Shown here piece by piece: positions 1-7,022 of a stretch of 58,285 nt of DNA. The notes under the pieces were generated by a model. That model worked only from the letters and a program-made list of their open reading frames with translations, had not been told where the DNA came from and made no database searches. The stretch is from Cytophaga sp. FL35 (GTDB taxonomy: Bacteria; Bacteroidota; Bacteroidia; Flavobacteriales; Flavobacteriaceae). The first letter of the stretch is position 1, and every line of letters starts with the position of its first letter. Both the position numbers and the translations under genes were made by a program. The stretch spans positions 1 through 58,285 of the forward strand of contig NZ_JACSOH010000027.1 of assembly GCF_014349235.1 (NCBI RefSeq). Reading direction: 5' to 3'.

Positions 1-111
1 TTCAAATAATTAAATTAGACTATCTGATAAAAACGGAATTACCAAAAACCCTTTAAAATATATAGTTCACATAAGATTTCAGGCATGTTGTAAAATATCA
101 AAAATCTAAAG

Positions 112-133
112 TTTCAAGTCCCATCTCGAGTAC
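112..133 (+). other. possible tRNA 3'-end fragment (att-like)
   Basis: The stretch reads like the T-loop and 3' acceptor half of a tRNA (TTCAAGTCCC then CTCGAGTACA). The bases before it cannot form the 5' side of a T-stem, so no complete tRNA is present. A rho-independent terminator follows at once, as is common after tRNAs. A lone tRNA 3' end is what remains on the distal side of an element integrated into a tRNA gene, and such an element would lie left of this window. This is a weak call from pattern alone, and chance resemblance is possible. Confidence 0.25.
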
Positions 134-135
134 AG

Positions 136-172
136 AAAAACCCTCTTAATCCTTCGATTTTGAGGGTTTTTT
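136..172 (+). terminator. rho-independent terminator
   Basis: AAAAACCCTC (136-145) pairs with GAGGGTTTTT (162-171) around a 16-nt loop, and T residues continue to 172. It may work on both strands, because the left arm starts with an A-run. It could end a transcript entering from the left, or back up termination of the long minus-strand PUL operon. Confidence 0.65.
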
Positions 173-201
173 ATTGATTTATAATTTTTTGGCAACCCCA
201 A

Positions 202-275
202 AGGCTTCTACCACCGATTTTAAGCGAATACAGCCCATGAATTCTCCCAGAACATAAATAAATATCCCGGCCTAT
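202..275 (-). pseudogene. decayed 3' end of a gluconate 2-dehydrogenase subunit 3-like gene
   Basis: This stretch aligns with the last ~70 bases of the intact subunit 3 gene (1727-1797). Over the 49-base ungapped core I count 12 mismatches, about 75% identity, and there is a one-base length difference just before it. Read on the minus strand it still gives a recognisable but damaged GCIRLK where the intact gene has GCIPLK, and the frame and stop are lost. Nothing similar to the rest of the gene was seen upstream. It is a remnant of a second, diverged copy, left over from duplication or rearrangement at the end of the PUL. The remaining bases of the 173-390 gap show no gene or clear signal. 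Confidence 0.6.
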
Positions 276-390
276 CCAAAATGGAGGAAGATGGAGAAAT
301 ATTAAAGAATTGTACGGAAGGGTTTAATAGGTACCGCTAAAGTATGATTAGCTGCAAATATTCTTATCATTACAGCAATGCTCAAATTTT

Positions 391-1653
391 CTACCAGTTA
401 AACTCAATACCACTTCGGTATAATTTGATTACCTCGCAACCGGCCAATAAGGTTGCTCCCAACCCGTGGATATCATTCAAAGGTGTAGGCCTATTAGCAT
501 AATAAAAAGTAGCCGTGCTAATACCGGTACCCATACAAATTCCTTCCACCTGCCCATCGGCCAAAATTTTAGAGGATACTCCCTCCCATCCCTGTGCCGC
601 TATATAGGCGTATCGGGAGTCCAACCATCCTTCATTAATGGCTTTTGCAACAGCGTACGTGAAAATAGCCGTTGCCGAAGTTTCCAGATAACTGTTCTCC
701 CGATCAAGTAATTGATGCCACAGTCCCGAACCATCCTGATAGCGACTAAGACCCACAATTTGCCGGATTAAAAGCTCTATTAATTCTTGGCGGCGCGGAT
801 AGTTGGCCGGTAGTTGGTCCAGCAATTCAATCTGTGCCATAATAATCCAACCGTTACAACGGCCCCAATGAGCTACACCATTTTGCTTAATATCATCATA
901 CCAGGCATGATAAAAAAGGTTTGTTTTAGGATTCCAGAGATGCTTGTTGAACAAGACTACCTGCTCGGCTGCTTCATCAAAATACTTTTGCTCTCCTGTA
1001 AGTGCTCCCATTCGCGCCAGAAAAGGAACACTCATATAGAGGTCGTCTCCCCAAACCGTCATATCGGACGGAAACGTGCGTGCATAAGTCCCATCATCCA
1101 ACCGCTTTTCCTTGGTCAAAATGTAGGTAGCCGCACTGTCCAAATATTTACGATAACGCTCTTGGGGCGCTATTTCATGAACCGCCAATACGGATGCGGC
1201 CATAGCGCCCACATCATCTAGCAATGACATTCGGAATTTTTGTTCCATCCCGGTTTTTTGGTTTTGGGAACCGTACAGTTTTTGAAAGAATGTGTCATGG
1301 TCAAAGACAAAATTCACATTTTGTTTAGCGTAATCTATATATTGATCATCCTTTAGCTCCTCACCCATAGCCATAAAACCTATATTCAATACCCCATTCC
1401 AGTACTTCCATTCATTATAGGGGCTTTCTACCACGTAACCCGCTTTTAGAGGCAGTTTTTTTGAGTCTTTGAAAGTTTTGCCCGTTTCCTTGTCAACGAT
1501 TGTAAAGCTGGTGTTCTGAACAATGTTCCCAGCAACGTTCCGCAATACCCGCTCAATATCCTGAACAGGGTCTGGGTGGCTTTTTTGTCCCTGCGTCGTA
1601 AAACTGATCAAACAAATTACCATAATAAAAAAGAGGTTGGTCGCGTTCTTCAT
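391..1653 (-). CDS. GH88/GH105 family unsaturated rhamnogalacturonyl/glucuronyl hydrolase
   Basis: A secreted 420-residue protein with an N-terminal signal peptide (about residues 1-22). The rest fits the (alpha/alpha)6-barrel glycoside hydrolase family 88/105 (YteR/YesR type), which removes 4,5-unsaturated uronic acid from the non-reducing end of oligosaccharides released by polysaccharide lyases. The motif WGDDLYM at 201-207 matches the family's W-x-D-[TD]-x-[FY]-M, where the first Asp is the expected general acid/base. LLDDVGA at 144-150 and HWGRCNGW at 262-269 are other family-like patches. It is the last gene of the long minus-strand PUL operon, 62 bp after the dehydrogenase small subunit. 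No lyase is visible in the window, so the unsaturated substrate must come from a lyase encoded elsewhere. The family is secure. GH105 rather than GH88 is inferred from length and motif. Confidence 0.85.
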   Translation of the reverse strand: MKNATNLFFIMVICLISFTTQGQKSHPDPVQDIERVLRNVAGNIVQNTSFTIVDKETGKTFKDSKKLPLKAGYVVESPYNEWKYWNGVLNIGFMAMGEELKDDQYIDYAKQNVNFVFDHDTFFQKLYGSQNQKTGMEQKFRMSLLDDVGAMAASVLAVHEIAPQERYRKYLDSAATYILTKEKRLDDGTYARTFPSDMTVWGDDLYMSVPFLARMGALTGEQKYFDEAAEQVVLFNKHLWNPKTNLFYHAWYDDIKQNGVAHWGRCNGWIIMAQIELLDQLPANYPRRQELIELLIRQIVGLSRYQDGSGLWHQLLDRENSYLETSATAIFTYAVAKAINEGWLDSRYAYIAAQGWEGVSSKILADGQVEGICMGTGISTATFYYANRPTPLNDIHGLGATLLAGCEVIKLYRSGIEFNW

Positions 1654-1715
1654 AGGTTAGTATAAAAAAGGGTTGTATAATATTATATTAAGTGGCCAAG
1701 GGTCGTTCTTGACCA

Positions 1716-2291
1716 TTACCCTAGCGGCTTCTGCCCCGGTTTTAAGGGAATACAGCCCGTAAATCCTCCCGGAACGGGATTATAGATCCTGGCCTTGGTG
1801 GAACCTATTTCCGAACTGAAATACCCAGACAACGTCAAACTTCTGTAAAGGCTATAAAAATGGTCATCGGTGGGCAATCCTGCCGCCTTTTGTTGCCCAT
1901 AAGCAAAAGCTTCATTGTGATAGTTTTTGAGCAGAAATTCCTTTTTTTCTTTTTCAAGAGATCCAAAATCCGACTTAAATAGTTCAAAGGCATCCGCATC
2001 TATGCGGTTGAGTCCGTTGAGCATCAATTCTTTGTCGTCTTCCTTTAGCATATCGGAATACATCATGAACATGTATTCCCCAGTCTTTGCCGCCTTGGCT
2101 CCCGGCACCTCGTCTTTTCCTGGTAAAATGGCATCGGCAATGTCATTTAGAAGGGGAACATCCTTTTCGGTCACTGTTTCCCTTGGTACTGGCGGTACGG
2201 GTTCACATCCGCTGACCAAAAAGGCGGGGGCAGTGGTGACCGTACCCACGGCCAAGGAACCTGACAATCTTAAAAAATCCTTTCTTTTCAT
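1716..2291 (-). CDS. gluconate 2-dehydrogenase subunit 3 family protein (GMC small subunit)
   Basis: A 191-residue protein that partners the GMC dehydrogenase encoded 3 bp upstream. This family (the gamma subunit of membrane-bound sugar dehydrogenases) escorts or stabilises the flavin subunit during export. The N-terminus KRKDFLRLSGS followed by a hydrophobic stretch resembles a Tat-type signal with a degenerate twin-Arg. It ends in a lipobox-like LVSGC, so a lipid-anchored periplasmic protein is plausible. The middle has the acidic helical repeat typical of the family (PLLNDIADAILPG, about residues 46-58), and the C-terminus is rich in Pro/Gly. The ATG at 2291 is chosen over an adjacent GTG at 2294. 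A decayed copy of its 3' end lies at 202-275. Confidence 0.8.
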   Translation of the reverse strand: MKRKDFLRLSGSLAVGTVTTAPAFLVSGCEPVPPVPRETVTEKDVPLLNDIADAILPGKDEVPGAKAAKTGEYMFMMYSDMLKEDDKELMLNGLNRIDADAFELFKSDFGSLEKEKKEFLLKNYHNEAFAYGQQKAAGLPTDDHFYSLYRSLTLSGYFSSEIGSTKARIYNPVPGGFTGCIPLKPGQKPLG

Positions 2292-2294
2292 CAC

Positions 2295-3992
2295 TTACAG
2301 GTTTTGTTTGTTCAACTCTTTTACCGCAAAATCGACGGCCCTTGCAGTCAAGGCCATATAGGTCAGGGAAGGGTTTTGGCAGGCACTGGAAGTCATACAG
2401 GCACCGTCCGTTACAAAGAGGTTGGGCGTGCCCCACACCTGGTTGTTACCATTAAGGACCGAGGTCTTTGGGTCCCGGCCCATACGAGCAGTTCCCATTT
2501 CATGAATGTTGAGCCCAAAATTACGTCTCTCACCCATATCCCTAACATTCTTGAACCCGAGCGTATCCAACATTTCCATGGCGGCGTTCACCATGTCCTT
2601 TTGCATGTTAAGCTCGTTTTCCCGGTACTGGGCATCGATTTGTAATAACGGCATGCCCCAGGCATCTTTTTGATCCTTGCTCAAGGTCACTTTGTTCTCT
2701 TTGTAGGGCAAGCACTCCCCCATTCCCAACATGTTCCATTTCCAAGGACCTACCTGCAACAGGTTGTCCATAAGGGCATCGCCCATTAAAAAGCGTTGCT
2801 CCGGCGTACCGGCAGTTCTAAAACCGCCACAGGAATAGGCGAATCCCCTCAAATAATCTTTTTGCTTGTCTCCCTTATAATTTCGGAAGCGTGGCAAATA
2901 AGTACTGGTAGGCCTCTTGCCTTCGTAGTACTTGTCCTCAAAACCTACCCAATCGCCTTGAACTCGAGCATTATAATTGTGGTCCATCAAATTTTCGCCC
3001 AATACACCGCTGTCGTTGCCCAGACCTTCTGGATATCTTTCTGAAATGGAGTTCATCAAGACCAAAGTGGAGTTAAGGGTGGCTGCGTTCAGGAAAACGA
3101 TTTTGGCGTAGTACTCCCTAATTTCCTTCGTAATGGCATCCACTACCCGAACCCCAGTGGCTTTGCTGGTTACCGGGTCTATGAGAATGGAATGTACAAC
3201 GGCATGGGTTTTCAGCTCTAAATTTCCGGTTTCCCTCGCTGCAGGCAAAGTTGCCGAATTGGAACTAAAATAACCTCCTAGCGGACAACCGCGTTTACAC
3301 AGATTACGATGTTGGCAAGGGCCCCTACCCTTTTTACCTTCGGTAAGGTTGGCGGTGCGGGAAATGACCAGGTCACGATCAGGAAATTTCTTTTTCAATT
3401 CCCCTTTAAAATGGGTCTCCAAGCAGTTCATATCCATGGGGGGCAGGAATTCCCCATCGGGTATTTGCTCCAAACCGTCTCGGTTACCACTTATCCCCGC
3501 AAACTTCTCCACATAACTGTACCATGGTTCCAAATCTTTATAGCGAATGGGCCAATCCACCGCTATGCCTTCCTTGGCATTGGCCTCAAAATCCAGATCA
3601 CTCCATCGCTGGGTATGGCGCGCCCACATAAGCGATTTTCCGCCTACCTGATAGCCCTTGATCCAATCAAAAGGTTTCTCCTGAACATAGGGATGGACCG
3701 CATCTTTTACGAACAAATCTTCGGTAGCCTCCCTAAAAGCGTAACATCTACTGATAATAGGATTCTCCTTTCGCATCTCAAGCGGAATTTTGTTCCTATG
3801 AGGAAAGTCCCAGATAGGCGTATTGGCCGTTTTATAATCAATTACGTGCTCTAGGTTCCTCCCTCGCTCTAGTACCAAGGTCTTGAGCCCTTTTTCGCAA
3901 AGTTCCTTGGCCGCCCATCCTCCGCTAATTCCAGAGCCAATAACAATGGCGTCATAGGTATTGGCTTTTTTATCCGCTCCGTTAATATTCAT
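2295..3992 (-). CDS. GMC family FAD-dependent sugar/alcohol dehydrogenase
   Basis: A 565-residue glucose-methanol-choline oxidoreductase. The dinucleotide-binding motif GSGISGG is at residues 19-25, with the acidic ribose ligand E42 in LERG. The C-terminal half ends with HEMGTARMG and CQNPSLT, which carry the catalytic His/Asn region of the family. Cysteines C226, C232 and C236 form a cluster (C-x5-C-x3-C) like the iron-sulfur-binding insertion described for bacterial FAD-glucose dehydrogenase catalytic subunits. A [3Fe-4S] centre is therefore possible but inferred. It has no signal peptide of its own and is probably exported with the small subunit encoded directly downstream. The substrate is unknown. 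Its position in a PUL suggests oxidation of a sugar or sugar acid released from the polysaccharide. No dedicated cytochrome subunit follows. Confidence 0.87.
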   Translation of the reverse strand: MNINGADKKANTYDAIVIGSGISGGWAAKELCEKGLKTLVLERGRNLEHVIDYKTANTPIWDFPHRNKIPLEMRKENPIISRCYAFREATEDLFVKDAVHPYVQEKPFDWIKGYQVGGKSLMWARHTQRWSDLDFEANAKEGIAVDWPIRYKDLEPWYSYVEKFAGISGNRDGLEQIPDGEFLPPMDMNCLETHFKGELKKKFPDRDLVISRTANLTEGKKGRGPCQHRNLCKRGCPLGGYFSSNSATLPAARETGNLELKTHAVVHSILIDPVTSKATGVRVVDAITKEIREYYAKIVFLNAATLNSTLVLMNSISERYPEGLGNDSGVLGENLMDHNYNARVQGDWVGFEDKYYEGKRPTSTYLPRFRNYKGDKQKDYLRGFAYSCGGFRTAGTPEQRFLMGDALMDNLLQVGPWKWNMLGMGECLPYKENKVTLSKDQKDAWGMPLLQIDAQYRENELNMQKDMVNAAMEMLDTLGFKNVRDMGERRNFGLNIHEMGTARMGRDPKTSVLNGNNQVWGTPNLFVTDGACMTSSACQNPSLTYMALTARAVDFAVKELNKQNL

Positions 3993-4003
3993 ATGCTTTT
4001 GAT

Positions 4004-4846
4004 TTACTCCAAAATGGAATTCAACATTTTTCCTAATCGCTTGCCCACTTCAATCTGGCCTGGTGTATTGTAATGTAAATTGTCTTCCCGTTTGCTAATA
4101 CCCTCCAGACTCACTATGTTTACGTTTGGCAAGGCCGATGTCATTTTTGATTGTGCCTCCATCACCGCTAGAGCTGCAGGATATCTTTCCGCTGGTGGGT
4201 TTACTTGTCCAATGATGACAGGAACTTCAGGATTTCCCCCGTCTTTACGGAAGCGATGCAGCAAATTTTTAAACCCTTCAAAATATTCCGCTCCCGCTTG
4301 CGGAAAACGCGCATCGGTCTCCCCTTGAATCCACAAAAAGGCGTCCGGTTGTAATTTTCGTCCATCCAACTCCTTAGGTAAGTATTTTAACAGGCTATCA
4401 TAGAGACTTCCAAATTTTGGATGTCCCATTTCCGCAACCTTAGCCGAATCTTGTTCCGGTAACCAATCGTAAAGGGAAGAACCTCCTACAGCATATTTAT
4501 AGACCACAAATTCCTGATTGGGGAACTTTTTTTCAAGTTGAAGCATGATGCCCTGTTCAGGACCAAAAGAATGTGACCCAGGTCTTTTCAACCCTGAGCT
4601 AAAACCTTGATTTACGTAAGTGATATTCGGATAGGATTCCGGCAAATCGGTATTCGTTCTATTACCACCCCCAACCATATTGCTTTGGCCGGCCAAAACA
4701 ATCAATTTGGGACTTTTAACAGCACTTATTTCTTTCGAATGACCTATCTCCTTTTTTGTATTATTTTCTTTACAGGCCGATGTTCCCAAAAGGCATACAC
4801 CCATTCCAACCACAAGAATTTTCAAAACACTTTCTTTCCTCCTCAT
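4004..4846 (-). CDS. sialate O-acetylesterase (SASA/CE6-like) family carbohydrate esterase, lipoprotein
   Basis: A 280-residue SGNH-fold esterase of the SASA domain type, expected to remove acetyl groups from sugars. The nucleophile motif GQSNM is at 53-57 (Ser55). A later WIQGE patch supplies the block-III-like region, and DNLH near the C-terminus supplies the catalytic Asp/His pair. LLGTSAC (19-25) is a lipobox, so the mature protein is probably lipid-anchored in the periplasm or outer membrane. The ATG at 4846 is preferred over an in-frame TTG at 4849. It lies 7 bp after the permuted SGNH gene and 11 bp before the GMC gene, within one operon. The acyl group and sugar specificity cannot be read from sequence. 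Confidence 0.82.
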   Translation of the reverse strand: MRRKESVLKILVVGMGVCLLGTSACKENNTKKEIGHSKEISAVKSPKLIVLAGQSNMVGGGNRTNTDLPESYPNITYVNQGFSSGLKRPGSHSFGPEQGIMLQLEKKFPNQEFVVYKYAVGGSSLYDWLPEQDSAKVAEMGHPKFGSLYDSLLKYLPKELDGRKLQPDAFLWIQGETDARFPQAGAEYFEGFKNLLHRFRKDGGNPEVPVIIGQVNPPAERYPAALAVMEAQSKMTSALPNVNIVSLEGISKREDNLHYNTPGQIEVGKRLGKMLNSILE

Positions 4847-4853
4847 CAATTGC

Positions 4854-5570
4854 TTATTCTTTTTCTGATAAAATTTGTCTTAAGTAGGCCGGATAGGTTT
4901 CGCCCTCTACTGTGCCTTCTCCTTTAACGTCCAATCCAAAAGTGATGGAATCACCAAAACAGACCACCTTTCCGTTCAGTTGCAATTGCTGGTCATCCAA
5001 AGATTTAGCAATAATTTTGGCGATGAACTTGTACCCCTCCGGTGTGGGATGCACCCCATCCCGTTTATTGGAATTTTTTTCGTTCATGATCAATCCATCC
5101 TCATTATGGTCCGGGATATTCGCATTTAGAAATGCTTGAAAAACATCTACCAAGTAAACGCCTTCCTGTTTGCTCGATTTTTGCATACAAGTCCTAACGA
5201 ACTCCAGTTTTTCCCTCGGTGCCTGTTGAAAGTTTTTGGAATTATGGCGCTCAAAAAGGTATATAGAATCCACCGTAGGCGGGGTAACCAAAACTACCGA
5301 AGCTCCATTTATCCTTACTTTTTGAATCAACGAATTCAGGTTTTGTCGATACGCTTCGTAAGAGACAAATTTGTTGGAATTGAGCATATCATTGGTACCC
5401 ACCATCAATAACACCCAATCTGGCTTTTCCTCCAGTACTTGGGGAAGGCGAACCAATAAATCCCTAGTATTGTTTCCGGAAATTCCGGCATTTAATATTT
5501 CCATTTGTTGCGCGTTTATTTGAAAGCATAAAATAAGTGGGGCAAATAGCCCTAAAAGCAATTTCCACAT
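4854..5570 (-). CDS. circularly permuted SGNH/GDSL hydrolase, secreted
   Basis: A 238-residue secreted esterase whose SGNH blocks are in permuted order. After a signal peptide (cleavage near INA-QQ, residues 18-22) the mature chain starts directly with block II (NAGISGNNT, 27-35). Block III (GTND, 58-61) and block V (DGVHPTPEGY, 171-180) follow. Block I, with the nucleophile FGDSITFG (205-212, Ser208), comes last. In ordinary family members block I is N-terminal. Here the C-terminal YPAYLRQIL (226-234) is the helix that normally leads into the strand where this mature protein begins, so the old termini have been joined and new ones opened. All catalytic residues (Ser208, Gly, Asn60, Asp171/His174) are present, so it should be active. 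It starts at an ATG 10 bp after the CstA-like gene. The likely role is deacylation of PUL glycans. Confidence 0.82.
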   Translation of the reverse strand: MWKLLLGLFAPLILCFQINAQQMEILNAGISGNNTRDLLVRLPQVLEEKPDWVLLMVGTNDMLNSNKFVSYEAYRQNLNSLIQKVRINGASVVLVTPPTVDSIYLFERHNSKNFQQAPREKLEFVRTCMQKSSKQEGVYLVDVFQAFLNANIPDHNEDGLIMNEKNSNKRDGVHPTPEGYKFIAKIIAKSLDDQQLQLNGKVVCFGDSITFGLDVKGEGTVEGETYPAYLRQILSEKE

Positions 5571-5580
5571 CGATTAAGGA

Positions 5581-7014
5581 TTAAGCCATTTGCAATCTTC
5601 CCTTGGTAACGTACCATCCAAAAAGCCCAATTACCAATATAGTTATAACGGCCCCACCCCAATAGGCATAGGTATTTTCAATAGAAAAACCTTCGGGGGC
5701 AATCAAAATATAGGTACTGCAAACCATGGTCATAAAAATGGCCGGCACCAAGGACACCACATAATTTTTCTTCTCAAAAATGAGATAGGCTGTAATGGTC
5801 CAGAGTACTACGGTGGCCAGGGTTTGGTTGCTCCATGCAAAATACCGCCAGATAATTCCAAAATCCACCTGCGTAAGGGCAAAAGCGATGACGAACAATG
5901 GCAAGCTTATGTAAAACCTTTTGATATACTTTTTTTGGTCGAGTTGAAAGACATCGGCCAAAATTAGCCTGCACGACCTAAAAGCCGTGTCCCCCGAGGT
6001 TATGGGAGCTGCTATAATTCCTAAAACGGCCAAAATCCCACCTACTTGCCCCAGCATGGATAAGGTAATTTCGTTTGCGGCCCAAGCGGCATTATTGTTA
6101 TTGGCAGCCATGGTGGAATTGAGGGCGCCCACATCCCCAAAACAGACCATAGCGGCAGCCGCCCAAATGAGGGCTACAATACCTTCCGTAATCATAGTAC
6201 CCGAAAAAATGATCCTCCCGTTGCTTTCATTTCTCATACAACGGGCCATTAGAGGCGATTGTGTGGCATGAAAACCTGAAATGGCCCCACAGGCAATGGT
6301 CACGAAAAGCACTGGAAAAATGGGTGTTTCCGTGGGATTGGAGGTCATGTTCCTTAGATTTCCCCAAGTGACTTCTGGTATGGTAAAATCGCCGGTCATT
6401 AGAACAACGAACAATCCCAAAGCCATAATCAGCATGGCCAAACCGAAAACCGGGTACAATTTGCCTATCAGTTTATCTATGGGCAGCAACGTAGACAAAA
6501 AGTAATAGACCAATATTAGTAGCACCCAAAAAGGCACTCCCATGCTCTCACTGGTCAAACCATCTATAATTTTTGCCGGTCCTACCAGGAAAACCGTCCC
6601 CACAAAAATGAGCAGGATGATGGTAAAAGCGCGCATGAGGTGTTTTACCTTGGGTCCTAAATAGATTCCCACGACTTCACTAATGCTTAAACCCTTATGC
6701 CTTACGGACAACATCCCCGAAAAATAATCGTGCGTGGCCCCTGCGAAAATACTACCGAGCACGATCCATAAAAATGCGGACGGCCCGAACATAGCGCCTG
6801 CAATGGCACCAAAAATGGGACCCAGCCCGGCAATATTCAAAAATTGGATCATAAATACCTTCCAGGTGGGTAAAGGGGTATAGTCTACATCATCCCTAAG
6901 TTCATAGGCCGGTGTTTTCTTGTTTTTATCAATACCCAAGACTTTCTCCAAGAATACCCCATACACCAAGTATCCTATGATCAGTACAACTATGGAAAGT
7001 AAGAATGAGACCAT
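5581..7014 (-). CDS. CstA family carbon starvation protein (transporter)
   Basis: A 477-residue polytopic inner-membrane protein of the carbon starvation CstA family. It belongs to the short form (the E. coli protein is about 700 residues). Family patches are visible: FLNIAGLGPIFGAIAGA (about 59-75), ATHDYFSGM, and SGFHATQSPLMARC (about 246-259). CstA proteins have been linked to uptake of peptides and, in E. coli, pyruvate. Its place in the middle of a PUL operon (8 bp after the FAD oxidoreductase, 10 bp before the permuted esterase) is unusual. It suggests import of a small product of the glycan, but that is inference. The name cstA is not assigned because the substrate is unknown. Confidence 0.85.
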   Translation of the reverse strand: MVSFLLSIVVLIIGYLVYGVFLEKVLGIDKNKKTPAYELRDDVDYTPLPTWKVFMIQFLNIAGLGPIFGAIAGAMFGPSAFLWIVLGSIFAGATHDYFSGMLSVRHKGLSISEVVGIYLGPKVKHLMRAFTIILLIFVGTVFLVGPAKIIDGLTSESMGVPFWVLLILVYYFLSTLLPIDKLIGKLYPVFGLAMLIMALGLFVVLMTGDFTIPEVTWGNLRNMTSNPTETPIFPVLFVTIACGAISGFHATQSPLMARCMRNESNGRIIFSGTMITEGIVALIWAAAAMVCFGDVGALNSTMAANNNNAAWAANEITLSMLGQVGGILAVLGIIAAPITSGDTAFRSCRLILADVFQLDQKKYIKRFYISLPLFVIAFALTQVDFGIIWRYFAWSNQTLATVVLWTITAYLIFEKKNYVVSLVPAIFMTMVCSTYILIAPEGFSIENTYAYWGGAVITILVIGLFGWYVTKGRLQMA

Positions 7015-7022
7015 CTAACTTT

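Noticed and set aside
3309-3854. Plus-strand ORF of 181 codons
   Set aside because: It lies wholly antisense to the GMC dehydrogenase gene and shows no family motif. It is a shadow of the real frame.
4854-5570. Truncated or frameshifted SGNH gene whose C-terminal GDS starts a lost second domain
   Set aside because: The N-terminal part lacks block I, and the C-terminal part supplies exactly the missing strand and helix. The reading frame is intact from a good signal peptide to the stop, so permutation explains the order better.
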